Assembly: GCF_050947335.1 (NCBI RefSeq)
Contig: NW_027473509.1
Location: 1 to 64,000, forward strand
Reading direction: 5' to 3'
Length of the DNA: 64,000 nt
From: Megachile rotundata
Taxonomy: Eukaryota; Arthropoda; Insecta; Hymenoptera; Megachilidae
The position numbers were made by a program, and so were the translations under genes. The notes beneath the pieces were generated by a model. It did not search any database, was not told the DNA's origin, and was given only the letters and a program-made list of their open reading frames with translations. Shown here one piece after another: positions 42,572 to 58,173 of the stretch; the stretch's first letter is position 1, and every line of letters begins with the position of its first letter.

Positions 42572-45500
42572 GATCATATAACCATAATATGGCTAATAAT
42601 ATGAGTTAGATTGATAACAATAAGAGTAATGAGTATAGAAATTGTCGTTCTATCGATCATATAAGCATAATATGGCTAATAATATGAGTTAGATTGATAA
42701 TAATAGGAGTAAAAAGTATAGTAATTGTCGTTCTATCGATCATATCTGCATAATATGGTTAATAATATGAGGTGGATTGATAACAGTGAGTGTAATAAGT
42801 ATAGTAATTGTCGTTCTATCGATCATATAAGCACAATATGGCTAATAATATGAATTCCATTGATAATAATAAGAGTAATAAGTATAGTAATTGTCGTTCT
42901 ATCGATCATATAAGCACAATATGGCTAATAATATGAGTTCCATTGATAATAATAAGAGTAATAAGTATAGTAATTGTCGTTCTATCGATCATATAAGCAT
43001 AATATGGCTAATAATATGAGTTAGATTGATAACAGTGAGTGTAATAAGTATAGTAATTGTCGTTCTATCGATCATATAAGCATAATATGGCTAATAATAT
43101 GAGTTAGATTGATAATAATAAGAGAAATAAGTATAGTGATTGTCGTTCTATCGATCATATAAGCATAATACGGCTAATAATATGAGTTAGATTGATAGCA
43201 ATAAGAGTAATGAGTATAGTAATTGTCGTTCTATCGATCATATAAGCATAATATGGCTAATAATATGAGTTAGATTGATAATAATAAGAGTAAAAAGTAT
43301 AGTAATTGTCGTTCTATCGATCATATCTGCATAATATGGTTAATAATATGAGGTGGATTGATAACAGTGAGTGTAATAAGTATAGTAATTGTCGTTCTAT
43401 CGATCATATAAGCACAATATGGCTAATAATATGAATTCCATTGATAATAATAAGAGTAATAAGTATAGTAATTGTCGTTCTATCGATCATATAAGCACAA
43501 TATGGCTAATAATATGAGTTCCATTGATAATAATAAGAGTAATAAGTATAGTAATTGTCGTTCTATCGATCATATAAGCATAATATGGCTAATAATATGA
43601 GTTAGATTGATAACAGTGAGTGTAATAAGTATAGTAATTGTCGTTCTATCGATCATATAAGCATAATATGGCTAATAATATGAGTTAGATTGATAATAAT
43701 AAGAGAAATAAGTATAGTGATTGTCGTTCTATCGATCATATAAGCATAATACGGCTAATAATATGAGTTAGATTGATAATAATAAGAGAAATGAGTATAG
43801 TAATTGTCGTTCTATCGATCATATAAGCATAACATGGCTAATAATATGAGTTCCATTGATAATGATAATAGTAATAAGTATAGTAATTGTCGTTCTATCG
43901 ATCATATCTGCATAACATGGTTAATAATATGAGTTACATTGATAATAGTGAGTGTAATAAGTATAGTAATTGTCGTTCTATCGATCATATAAGCACAATA
44001 TGGCTAATAATATGAGTTCCATTGATAATAATAAGAGTAATAAGTATAGTAATTGTCGTTCTATCGATCATATAAGCATAATATGGCTAATAATATGAGT
44101 TAGATTGATAACAGTGAGTGTAATAAGTATAGTAATTGTCGTTCTATCGATCATATAAGCATAATATGGCGAATAATATGAGTTAGATTGATAAAAATAA
44201 GAGTAATGAGTATAGTAATTGTAGTTCTATCGATCATATCTGCATAATATGATTAATAATATGAGTTAGATTGATAATAATAAGAATAATAAGTATAGTA
44301 ATTATCATTCTACCGATCATATAAACATAATATGGCTAATAATATGAGTTAGATTGATAGCAGTGAGTGTAATAAGTATAGTAATTGTCGTTCTATCGAT
44401 CATATAAGCATAATATGGCTAATAATATGAGTTAGATTGATAATAATAAGAGAAATAAGTATAGTAATTGTCGTTCTATCGATCATATCTGCATAACATG
44501 GTTAATAATATGAGTTAGATTGATAACAGTGAGTGTAATAAGTATAGTAATTGTCGTTCTATCGATCATATAAGCATAATATGGCGAATAATATGAGGTA
44601 GATTGATAAAAATAAGAGTAATGTGTATAGTAATTGTAGTTCTATCGATCATATCTGCATAATATGATTAACAATATGAGTTAGATTGATAATAATAAGA
44701 GTAATGAGTATAGTAATTGTCGTTCTATCGATCATATCTGCATAATATGGTTAATAATATGAGTTGGATTGATAACAGTGAGTGTAATAAGTATAGTAAT
44801 TGTCGTTCTGTCGATCATATAACCATAATATGGCTAATAATATGAGTTAGATTGATAACAATAAGAGTAATGAGTATAGAAATTGTCGTTCTATCGATCA
44901 TATAAGCATAATATGGCTAATAATATGAGTTAGATTGATAATAATAGGAGTAAAAAGTATAGTAATTGTCGTTCTATTGATCATATCTGCATAATATGGT
45001 TAATAATATGAGGTGGATTGATAACAGTGAGTGTAATAAGTATAGTAATTGTCGTTCTATCGATCATATAAGCACAATATGGCTAATAATATGAATTCCA
45101 TTGATAATAATAAGAGTAATAAGTATAGTAATTGTCGTTCTATCGATCATATAAGCACAATATGGCTAATAATATGAGTTCCATTGATAATAATAAGAGT
45201 AATAAGTATAGTAATTGTCGTTCTATCGATCATATAAGCATAATATGGCTAATAATATGAGTTAGATTGATAACAGTGAGTGTAATAAGTATAGTAATTG
45301 TCGTTCTATCGATCATATAAGCATAATATGGCTAATAATATGAGTTAGATTGATAATAATAAGAGAAATAAGTATAGTGATTGTCGTTCTATCGATCATA
45401 TAAGCATAATACGGCTAATAATATGAGTTAGATTGATAGCAATAAGAGTAATGAGTATAGTAATTGTCGTTCTATCGATCATATAAGCATAATATGGCTA

Positions 45501-46058
45501 ATAATATGAGTTAGATTGATAATAATAAGAGTAGAAAGTATAGTAATTGTCGTTCTATCGATCATATCTGCATAATATGGTTAATAATATGAGGTGGATT
45601 GATAACAGTGAGTGTAATAAGTATAGTAATTGTCGTTCTATCGATCATATAAGCACAATATGGCTAATAATATGAATTCCATTGATAATAATAAGAGTAA
45701 TAAGTATAGTAATTGTCGTTCTATCGATCATATAAGCACAATATGGCTAATAATATGAGTTCCATTGATAATAATAAGAGTAATAAGTATAGTAATTGTC
45801 GTTCTATCGATCATATAAGCATAATATGGCTAATAATATGAGTTAGATTGATAACAGTGAGTGTAATAAGTATAGTAATTGTCGTTCTATCGATCATATA
45901 AGCATAATATGGCTAATAATATGAGTTAGATTGATAATAATAAGAGAAATAAGTATAGTGATTGTCGTTCTATCGATCATATAAGCATAATACGGCCAAT
46001 AATATGAGTTAGATTGATAGCAATAAGAGTAATGAGTATAGTAATTGTCGTTCTATCG
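42572..46058 (+). repeat. 27-monomer (2241-bp) spaced repeat
   Basis: 42572 to about 43817 matches 44813 to about 46058 at 2241 bp. Both run L, K (AATAGGAGTAAAAAG), D, C with GAATTC, C, A, H (GTGATTG), a CATAATACGG monomer, then K, D, C with GAATTC, C, A, H. Differences include GTAGAAAG at 45531 against GTAAAAAG at 43290, and CTATTGATC near 44976. Between the two parts (43983-44812) lies a run matching 40580 onward. Confidence 0.87.
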
Positions 46059-46223
46059 ATCATATAAGCATAATATGGCTAATAATATGAGTTCCATTGA
46101 TAATAATAAGAGTAATAAGTATAGTAATTGTCGTTCTATCGATCATACAAGCATAATATGGCTAATAATATGAGTTAGATTGATAACAGTGAGTGTAATA
46201 AGTATAGTAATTGTCGTTCTATC

Positions 46224-47717
46224 GATCATATAAGCATAATATGGCGAATAATATGAGTTAGATTGATAAAAATAAGAGTAATGAGTATAGTAATTGTAGT
46301 TCTATCGATCATATCTGCATAATATGATTAATAATATGAGTTAGATTGATAATAATAAGAATAATAAGTATAGTAATTATCATTCTACCGATCATATAAA
46401 CATAATATGGCTAATAATATGAGTTAGATTGATAGCAGTGAGTGTAATAAGTATAGTAATTGTCGTTCTATCGATCATATAAGCATAATATGGCTAATAA
46501 TATGAGTTAGATTGATAATAATAAGAGAAATAAGTATAGTAATTGTCGTTCTATCGATCATATAAGCATAATATGGCTAATAATATGAGTTAGATTGATA
46601 ATAATAAGAGTAATGAGTATAGTAATTGTCGTTCTATCGATCATATAAGCATAACATGGCTAATAATATGAGTTCCATTGATAATAATAAGAGTAATAAG
46701 TATAGTAATTGTCGTTCTATCGATCATATAAGCATAATATGGCGAATAATATGAGTTAGATTGATAAAAATAAGAGTAATGAGTATAGTAATTGTAGTTC
46801 CATCGATCATATCTGCATAATATGATTAATAATATGAGTTAGATTGATAATAATAAGAATAATAAGTATAGTAATTATCATTCTACCGATCATATAAACA
46901 TATTGTGGCTAATAATATGAGTTAGATTGATAGCAGTGAGTGTAATAAGTATAGTAATTGTCGTTCTATCGATCATATAAGCATAATATGGCTAATAATA
47001 TGAGTTAGATTGATAATAATAAGAGAAATAAGTATAGTAATTGTCGTTCTATCGATCATATAAGCATAATATGGCTAATAATATGAGTTAGATTGATAAT
47101 AATAAGAGTAATGAGTATAGTAATTGTCGTTCTATCGATCATATAAGCATAACATGGCTAATAATATGAGTTCCATTGATAATAATAAGAGTAATAAGTA
47201 TAGTAATTGTCGTTCTATCGATCATATAAGCATAATATGGCGAATAATATGAGTTAGATTGATAAAAATAAGAGTAATGAGTATAGTAATTGTAGTTCTA
47301 TCGATCATATCTGCATAATATGATTAATAATATGAGTTAGATTGATAATAATAAGAATAATAAGTATAGTAATTATCATTCTACCGATCATATAAACATA
47401 ATATGGCTAATAATATGAGTTAGATTGATAGCAGTGAGTGTAATGAGTATAGTAATTGTCGTTCTATCGATCATATAAGCATAATATGGCTAATAATATG
47501 AGTTAGATTGATAATAATAAGAGAAATAAGTATAGTAATTGTCGTTCTATCGATCATATAAGCATAATATGGCTAATAATATGAGTTAGGTTGATAATAA
47601 TAAGAGTAATGAGTATAGTAATTGTCGTTCTATCGATCATATAAGCATAACATGGCTAATAATATGAGTTCCATTGATAATAATAAGAGTAATAAGTATA
47701 GTAATTGTCGTTCTATC
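46224..47717 (+). repeat. 498-bp six-monomer HOR, three tandem copies
   Basis: Copies are 46224-46721, 46722-47219 and 47220-47717. Each runs G, E, F, H, T, I. The second copy has CATATTGTGG in its F monomer (near 46900) and TTCCATC near 46798; the third has GTAATGAG in F and GTTAGGTTG in T. A J monomer ends the run at 47718. This is the cleanest short HOR in the window. Confidence 0.93.
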
Positions 47718-50700
47718 GATCATATCTGCATAACATGGTTAATAATATGAGTTAGATTGATAATAGTGAGCGTAGTAAGTATAGTAATTGTCGTTCTATC
47801 GATCATATAAGCATAATATGGCTAATAATATGAGTTAGATTGATAACAGTGAGTGTAATAAGTATAGTAATTGTCGTTCTATCGATCATATAAGCATAAT
47901 ATGGCGAATAATATGAGGTAGATTGATAAAAATAAGAGTAATGTGTATAGTAATTGTAGTTCTATCGATCATATCTGCATAATATGATTAACAATATGAG
48001 TTAGATTGATAATAATAAGAGTAATGAGTATAGTAATTGTCGTTCTATCGATCATATCTGCATAATATGGTTAATAATATGAGTTGGATTGATAACAGTG
48101 AGTGTAATAAGTATAGTAATTGTCGTTCTATCGATCATATAACCATAATATGGCTAATAATATGAGTTAGATTGATAACAATAAGAGTAATGAGTATAGT
48201 AATTGTCGTTCTATCGATCATATAAGCATAACATGGCTAATAATATGAGTTCCATTGATAATAATAAGAGTAATAAGTATAGTAATTGTCGTTCTATCGA
48301 TCATATCTGCATAACATGGTTAATAATATGAGTTAGATTGATAATAGTGAGTGTAATAAGTATAGTAATTGTCGTTCTATCGATCATATAAGCACAATAT
48401 GGCTAATAATATGAGTTCCATTGATAATAATAAGAGTAATAAGTATAGTAATTGTCGTTCTATCGATCATATAAGCATAATATGGCTAATAATATGAGTT
48501 AGATTGATAACAGTGAGTGTAATAAGTATAGTAATTGTCGTTCTATCGATCATATAAGCATAATATGGCGAATAATATGAGTTAGATTGATAAAAATAAG
48601 AGTAATGAGTATAGTAATTGTAGTTCTATCGATCATATCTGCATAATATGATTAATAATATGAGTTAGATTGATAATAATAAGAATAATAAGTATAGTAA
48701 TTATCATTCTACCGATCATATAAACATAATATGGCTAATAATATGAGTTAGATTGATAATAATAAGAGAAATAAGTATAGTAATTGTCGTTCTATCGATC
48801 ATATAAGCATAATATGGCTAATAATATGAGTTAGATTGATAATAATAAGAGTAATGAGTATAGAAATTGTCCTTCTATCGATCATATAAGCATAATATGG
48901 CTAATAATATGAGTTAGATTGATAATAATAAGAGTAAAAAGTATAGTAATTGTCGTTCTATCGATCATATCTGCATAATATGGTTAATAATATGAGGTGG
49001 ATTGATAACAGTGAGTGTAATAAGTATAGTAATTGTCGTTCTATCGATCATATAAGCACAATATGGCTAATAATATGAGTTCCATTGATAATAATAAGAG
49101 TAATAAGTATAGTAATTGTCGTTCTATCGATCATATAAGCACAATATGGCTAATAATATGAGTTCCATTGATAATAATAAGAGTAATAAGTATAGTAATT
49201 GTCGTTCTATCGATCATATAAGCATAATATGGCTAATAATATGAGTTAGATTGATAACAGTGAGTGTAATAAGTATAGTAATTGTCGTTCTATCGATCAT
49301 ATAAGCATAATACGGCTAATAATATGAGTTAGATTGATAGCAATAAGAGTAATGAGTATAGTAATTGTCGTTCTATCGATCATATAAGCATAATATGGCT
49401 AATAATATGAGTTAGATTGATAATAATAAGAGAAATGAGTATAGTAATTGTCGTTCTATCGATCATATAAGCATAACATGGCTAATAATATGAGTTCCAT
49501 TGATAATAATAAGAGTAATAAGTATAGTAATTGTCGTTCTATCGATCATATCTGCATAACATGGTTAATAATATGAGTTAGATTGATAATAGTGAGTGTA
49601 ATAAGTATAGTAATTGTCGTTCTATCGATCATATAAGCACAATATGGCTAATAATATGAGTTCCATTGATAATAATAAGAGTAATAAGTATAGTAATTGT
49701 CGTTCTATCGATCATATAAGCATAATATGGCTAATAATATGAGTTAGATTGATAACAGTGAGTGTAATAAGTATAGTAATTGTCGTTCTATCGATCATAT
49801 AAGCATAATATGGCGAATAATATGAGTTAGATTGATAAAAATAAGAGTAATGAGTATAGTAATTGTAGTTCTATCGATCATATCTGCATAATATGATTGA
49901 TAATATGAGTTAGATTGATAATAATAAGAATAATAAGTATAGTAATTATCATTCTACCGATCATATAAACATAATATGGCTAATAATATGAGTTAGATTG
50001 ATAGCAGTGAGTGTAATGAGTATAGTAATTGTCGTTCTATCGATCATATAAGCATAATATGGCTAATAATATGAGTTAGATTGATAATAATAAGAGAAAT
50101 AAGTATAGTAATTGTCGTTCTATCGATCATATAAGCATAATATGGCTAACAATATGAGTTAGATTGATAATAATAAGAGAAATAAGTATAGTAATTGTCG
50201 TTCTATCGATCATATAAGCATAATATGGCTAATAATATGAGTTAGATTGATAATAATAAGAGTAATGAGTATAGAAATTGTCCTTCTATCGATCATATAA
50301 GCATAATATGGCTAATAATATGAGTTAGATTGATAATAATAAGAGTAAAAAGTATAGTAATTGTCGTTCTATCGATCATATCTGCATAATATGGTTAATA
50401 ATATGAGGTGGATTGATAACAGTGAGTGTAATAAGTATAGTAATTGTCGTTCTATCGATCATATAAGCACAATATGGCTAATAATATGAGTTCCATTGAT
50501 AATAATAAGAGTAATAAGTATAGTAATTGTCGTTCTATCGATCATATAAGCACAATATGGCTAATAATATGAGTTCCATTGATAATAATAAGAGTAATAA
50601 GTATAGTAATTGTCGTTCTATCGATCATATAAGCATAATATGGCTAATAATATGAGTTAGATTGATAACAGTGAGTGTAATAAGTATAGTAATTGTTGTT

Positions 50701-50954
50701 CTATCGATCATATAAGCATAATACGGCTAATAATATGAGTTAGATTGATAGCAATAAGAGTAATGAGTATAGTAATTGTCGTTCTATCGATCATATAAGC
50801 ATAATATGGCTAATAATATGAGTTAGATTGATAATAATAAGAGAAATGAGTATAGTAATTGTCGTTCTATCGATCATATAAGCACAATATGGCTAATAAT
50901 ATGAGTTCCATTGATAATAATAAGAGTAATAAGTATAGTAATTGTCGTTCTATC
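47718..50954 (+). repeat. Mosaic array segment
   Basis: Familiar short runs (J, A, G variant, GATTAACAATATG E variant, L, I, J, C, A, G, E, F, H, T, K, D, C, C) without a long repeat partner that I could place with certainty. Noted variants are an L/T chimera near 48133, TGATTGATAATATG in an E monomer near 49897 (also in E monomers near 51804 and 55953), GGCTAACAATATG near 50149, and GTTGTTC near 50695. Confidence 0.8.
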
Positions 50955-53900
50955 GATCATATAAGCATAATATGGCTAATAATATGAGTTAGATTGATAA
51001 CAGTGAGTGTAATAAGTATAGTAATTGTCGTTCTATCGATCATATAAGCATAATATGGCGAATAATATGAGTTAGATTGATAAAAATAAGAGTAATGAGT
51101 ATAGTAATTGTAGTTCTATCGATCATATCTGCATAATATGATTAATAATATGAGTTAGATTGATAATAATAAGAATAATAAGTATAGTAATTATCATTCT
51201 ACCGATCATATAAACATAATATGGCTAATAATATGAGTTAGATTGATAGCAGTGAGTGTAATAAGTATAGTAATTGTCGTTCTATCGATCATATAAGCAT
51301 AATATGGCTAATAATATGAGTTAGATTGATAATAATAAGAGAAATAAGTATAGTAATTGTCGTTCTATCGATCATATAAGCATAATATGGCTAATAATAT
51401 GAGTTAGATTGATAATAATAAGAGTAATGAGTATAGTAATTGTCGTTCTATCGATCATATAAGCATAACATGGCTAATAATATGAGTTCCATTGATAATA
51501 ATAAGAGTAATAAGTATAGTAATTGTCGTTCTATCGATCATATCTGCATAACATGGTTAATAATATGAGTTAGATTGATAATAGTGAGTGTAGTAAGTAT
51601 AGTAATTGTCGTTCTATCGATCATATAAGCATAATATGGCTAATAATATGAGTTAGATTGATAACAGTGAGTGTAATAAGTATAGTAATTGTCGTTCTAT
51701 CGATCATATAAGCATAATATGGCGAATAATATGAGTTAGATTGATAAAAATAAGAGTAATGAGTATAGTAATTGTAGTTCTATCGATCATATCTGCATAA
51801 TATGATTGATAATATGAGTTAGATTGATAATAATAAGAATAATAAGTATAGTAATTATCATTCTACCGATCATATAAACATAATATGGCTAATAATATGA
51901 GTTAGATTGATAGCAGTGAGTGTAATGAGTATAGTAATTGTCGTTCTATCGATCATATAAGCATAATATGGCTAATAATATGAGTTAGATTGATAATAAT
52001 AAGAGAAATAAGTATAGTAATTGTCGTTCTATCGATCATATAAGCATAATATGGCTAATAATATGAGTTAGGTTGATAATAATAAGAGTAATGAGTATAG
52101 TAATTGTCGTTCTATCGATCATATAAGCATAACATGGCTAATAATATGAGTTCCATTGATAATAATAAGAGTAATAAGTATAGTAATTGTCGTTCTATCG
52201 ATCATATCTGCATAACACGGTTAATAATATGAGTTAGATTGATAATAGTGAGTGTAGTAAGTATAGTAATTGTCGTTCTATCGATCATATAAGCATAATA
52301 TGGCTAATAATATGAGGTGGATTGATAACAGTGAGTGTAATAAGTATAGTAATTGTCGTTCTATCGATCATATAAGCATAATATGGCGAATAATATGAGT
52401 TAGATTGATAATAATAAGAATAATATGTATAGTAATTATCATTCTACCGATCATATAAACATAATATGGCTAATAATATGAGTTAGATTGATAGCAGTGA
52501 GTGTAATAAGTATAGTAATTGTCGTTCTATCGATCATATAAGCATAATATGGCTAATAATATGAGTTAGATTGATAGCAATAAGAGTAATGAGTATAGTA
52601 ATTGTCGTTCTATCGATCATATAAGCATAATATGGCTAATAATATGAGTTAGATTGATAATAATAAGAGTAAAAAGTATAGTAATTGTCGTTCTATCGAT
52701 CATATCTGCATAATATGGTTAATAATATGAGGTGGATTGATAACAGTGAGTGTAGTAAGTATAGTAATTGTCGTTCTATCGATCATATAAGCACAATATA
52801 GCTAATAATATGAGTTCCGTTGATAATAATAAGAGTAATAAGTATAGTAATTGTCGTTCTATCGATCATATAAGCATAATATGGCTAATAATATGAGTTA
52901 GATTGATAACAGTGAGTGTAATAAGTATAGTAATTGTCGTTCTATCGATCATATAGCATAATATGGCGAATAATATGAGTTAGATTGATAATAATAAGAG
53001 TAATGAGTATAGAAATTGTCGTTCTATCGATCATATAAGCATAATATGGCTAATAATATGAGTTAGATTGATAATAATAAGAGTAAAAAGTATAGTAATT
53101 GTCGTTCTATCGATCATATCTGCATAATATGGTTAATAATATGAGGTGGATTGATAACAGTGAGTGTAATAAGTATAGTAATTGTCGTTCTATCGATCAT
53201 ATAAGCACAATATGGCTAATAATATGAGTTCCATTGATAATAATAAGAGTAATAAGTATAGTAATTGTCGTTCTATCGATCATATAAGCACAATATGGCT
53301 AATAATATGAGTTCCATTGATAATAATAAGAGTAATAAGTATAGTAATTGTCGTTCTATCGATCATATAAGCATAATATGGCTAATAATATGAGTTAGAT
53401 TGATAACAGTGAGTGTAATAAGTATAGTAATTGTCGTTCTATCGATCATATAAGCATAATATGGCGAATAATATGAGTTAGATTGATAAAAATAGGAGTA
53501 ATGAGTATAGTAATTGTAGTTCTATCGATCATATCTGCATAATATGATTAATAATATGAGTTAGATTGATAATAATAAGAATAATAAGTATAGTAATTAT
53601 CATTCTACCGATCATATAAACATAATATGGCTAATAATATGAGTTAGATTGATAGCAGTGAGTGTAATAAGTATAGTAACTGTCGTTCTATCGATCATAT
53701 AAGCATAATATGGCTAATAATATGAGTTAGATTGATAATAATAAGAGTAATGAGTATAGTAATTGTCGTTCTATCGATCATATAAGCAGAACATGGCTAA
53801 TAATATGAGTTCCATTGATAATAATAAGAGTAATAAGTATAGTAATTGTCGTTCTATCGATCATATCTGCATAACATGGTTAATAATATGAGTTAGATTG

Positions 53901-56900
53901 ATAATAGTGAGTGTAGTAAGTATAGTAATTGTCGTTCTATCGATCATATAAGCATAATATGGCTAATAATATGAGTTAGATTGATAACAGTGAGTGTAAT
54001 AAGTATAGTAATTGTCGTTCTATCGATCATATAAGCATAATATGGCGAATAATATGAGGTAGATTGATAAAAATAAGAGTAATGTGTATAGTAATTGTAG
54101 TTCTATCGATCATATCTGCATAATATGATTAACAATATGAGTTAGATTGATAATAATAAGAGTAATGAGTATAGTAATTGTCGTTCTATCGATCATATCT
54201 GCATAATATGGTTAATAATATGAGTTGGATTGATAACAGTGAGTGTAATAAGTATAGTAATTGTCGTTCTATCGATCATATAACCATAATATGGCTAATA
54301 ATATGAGTTAGATTGATAACAATAAGAGTAATGAGTATAGAAATTGTCGTTCTATCGATCATATAAGCATAATATGGCTAATAATATGAGTTAGATTGAT
54401 AATAATAGGAGTAAAAAGTATAGTAATTGTAGTTCTATCGATCATATCTGCATAATATGGTTAATAATATGAGGTGGATTGATAACAGTGAGTGTAATAA
54501 GTATAGTAATTGTCGTTCTATCGATCATATAAGCACAATATGGCTAATAATATGAATTCCATTGATAATAATAAGAGTAATAAGTATAGTAATTGTCGTT
54601 CTATCGATCATATAAGCACAATATGGCTAATAATATGAGTTCCATTGATAATAATAAGAGTAATAAGTATAGTAATTGTCGTTCTATCGATCATATAAGC
54701 ATAATATGGCTAATAATATGAGTTAGATTGATAACAGTGAGTGTAATAAGTATAGTAATTGTCGTTCTATCGATCATATAAGCATAATATGGCGAATAAT
54801 ATGAGTTAGATTGATAAAAATAAGAGTAATGAGTATAGTAATTGTAGTTCTATCGATCATATCTGCATAATATGATTAATAATATGAGTTAGATTGATAA
54901 TAATAAGAATAATAAGTATAGTAATTATCATTCTACCGATCATATAAACATAATATGGCTAATAATATGAGTTAGATCGATAATAATAAGAGAAATAAGT
55001 ATAGTAATTGTCGTTCTATCGATCATATAAGCATAATATGGCTAATAATATGAGTTAGATTGATAATAATAAGAGTAATGAGTATAGAAATTGACCTTCT
55101 ATCGATCATATAAGCATAATATGGCTAATAATATGAGTTAGATTGATAACAGTGAGTGTAATAAGTATAGTAATTGTCGTTCTATCGATCATATAAGCAT
55201 AATATGGCGAATAATATGAGTTAGATTGATAAAAATAAGAGTAATGAGTATAGTAATTGTAGTTCTATCGATCATATCTGCATAATATGATTAATAATAT
55301 GAGTTAGATTGATAATAATAAGAATAATAAGTATAGTAATTATCATTCTACCGATCATATAAACATAATATGGCTAATAATATGAGTTAGATTGATAGCA
55401 GTGAGTGTAATAAGTATAGTAATTGTCGTTCTATCGATCATATAAGCATAATATGGCTAATAATATGAGTTAGATTGATAATAATAAGAGAAATAAGTAT
55501 AGTAATTGTCGTTCTATCGATCATATAAGCATAATATGGCTAATAATATGAGTTAGATTGATAATAATAAGAGTAATGAGTATAGTAATTGTCGTTCTAT
55601 CGATCATATAAGCATAACATGGCTAATAATATGAGTTCCATTGATAATAATAAGAGTAATAAGTATAGTAATTGTCGTTCTATCGATCATATCTGCATAA
55701 CATGGTTAATAATATGAGTTAGATTGATAATAGTGAGTGTAGTAAGTATAGTAATTGTCGTTCTATCGATCATATAAGCATAATATGGCTAATAATATGA
55801 GTTAGATTGATAACAGTGAGTGTAATAAGTATAGTAATTGTCGTTCTATCGATCATATAAGCATAATATGGCGAATAATATGAGTTAGATTGATAAAAAT
55901 AAGAGTAATGAGTATAGTAATTGTAGTTCTATCGATCATATCTGCATAATATGATTGATAATATGAGTTAGATTGATAATAATAAGAATAATAAGTATAG
56001 TAATTATCATTCTACCGATCATATAAACATAATATGGCTAATAATATGAGTTAGATTGATAGCAGTGAGTGTAATGAGTATAGTAATTGTCGTTCTATCG
56101 ATCATATAAGCATAATATGGCTAATAATATGAGTTAGATTGATAATAATAAGAGAAATAAGTATAGTAATTGTCGTTCTATCGATCATATAAGCATAATA
56201 TGGCTAATAATATGAGTTAGGTTGATAATAATAAGAGTAATGAGTATAGTAATTGTCGTTCTATCGATCATATAAGCATAACATGGCTAATAATATGAGT
56301 TCCATTGATAATAATAAGAGTAATAAGTATAGTAATTGTCGTTCTATCGATCATATCTGCATAACACGGTTAATAATATGAGTTAGATTGATAATAGTGA
56401 GTGTAGTAAGTATAGTAATTGTCGTTCTATCGATCATATAAGCATAATATGGCTAATAATATGAGGTGGATTGATAACAGTGAGTGTAATAAGTATAGTA
56501 ATTGTCGTTCTATCGATCATATAAGCATAATATGGCGAATAATATGAGTTAGATTGATAATAATAAGAATAATATGTATAGTAATTATCATTCTACCGAT
56601 CATATAAACATAATATGGCTAATAATATGAGTTAGATTGATAGCAGTGAGTGTAATAAGTATAGTAATTGTCGTTCTATCGATCATATAAGCATAATATG
56701 GCTAATAATATGAGTTAGATTGATAGCAATAAGAGTAATGAGTATAGTAATTGTCGTTCTATCGATCATATAAGCATAATATGGCTAATAATATGAGTTA
56801 GATTGATAATAATAAGAGTAAAAAGTATAGTAATTGTCGTTCTATCGATCATATCTGCATAATATGGTTAATAATATGAGGTGGATTGATAACAGTGAGT

Positions 56901-58173
56901 GTAGTAAGTATAGTAATTGTCGTTCTATCGATCATATAAGCACAATATAGCTAATAATATGAGTTCCGTTGATAATAATAAGAGTAATAAGTATAGTAAT
57001 TGTCGTTCTATCGATCATATAAGCATAATATGGCTAATAATATGAGCTAGATTGATAACAGTGAGTGTAATAAGTATAGTAATTGTCGTTCTATCGATCA
57101 TATAGCATAATATGGCGAATAATATGAGTTAGATTGATAATAATAAGAGTAATGAGTATAGAAATTGTCGTTCTATCGATCATATAAGCATAATATGGCT
57201 AATAATATGAGTTAGATTGATAATAATAAGAGTAAAAAGTATAGTAATTGTCGTTCTATCGATCATATCTGCATAATATGGTTAATAATATGAGGTGGAT
57301 TGATAACAGTGAGTGTAATAAGTATAGTAATTGTCGTTCTATCGATCATATAAGCACAATATGGCTAATAATATGAGTTCCATTGATAATAATAAGAGTA
57401 ATAAGTATAGTAATTGTCGTTCTATCGATCATATAAGCACAATATGGCTAATAATATGAGTTCCATTGATAATAATAAGAGTAATAAGTATAGTAATTGT
57501 CGTTCTATCGATCATATAAGCATAATATGGCTAATAATATGAGTTAGATTGATAACAGTGAGTGTAATAAGTATAGTAATTGTCGTTCTATCGATCATAT
57601 AAGCATAATATGGCGAATAATATGAGTTAGATTGATAAAAATAGGAGTAATGAGTATAGTAATTGTAGTTCTATCGATCATATCTGCATAATATGATTAA
57701 TAATATGAGTTAGATTGATAATAATAAGAATAATAAGTATAGTAATTATCATTCTACCGATCATATAAACATAATATGGCTAATAATATGAGTTAGATTG
57801 ATAGCAGTGAGTGTAATAAGTATAGTAACTGTCGTTCTATCGATCATATAAGCATAATATGGCTAATAATATGAGTTAGATTGATAATAATAAGAGTAAT
57901 GAGTATAGTAATTGTCGTTCTATCGATCATATAAGCAGAACATGGCTAATAATATGAGTTCCATTGATAATAATAAGAGTAATAAGTATAGTAATTGTCG
58001 TTCTATCGATCATATCTGCATAACATGGTTAATAATATGAGTTAGATTGATAATAGTGAGTGTAGTAAGTATAGTAATTGTCGTTCTATCGATCATATAA
58101 GCATAATATGGCTAATAATATGAGTTAGATTGATAACAGTGAGTGTAATAAGTATAGTAATTGTCGTTCTATC
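50955..58173 (+). repeat. 50-monomer higher-order repeat (4149 bp), 1.7 copies
   Basis: Copy 1 is 50955-55103 and copy 2 is 55104-58173 (37 monomers). The unit is 50 monomers less one base because it contains one 82-bp monomer (52947 and 57096). Shared markers at 4149 bp are TGATTGATAATATG (51804 and 55953), the CAATATAGC C monomer (52781 and 56930) and a G/E chimeric monomer (52366 and 56515). At 58174 copy 2 gains a monomer with ATGGGTAATAATATG and TTGGTAACAG, and the copies part. Confidence 0.92.
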
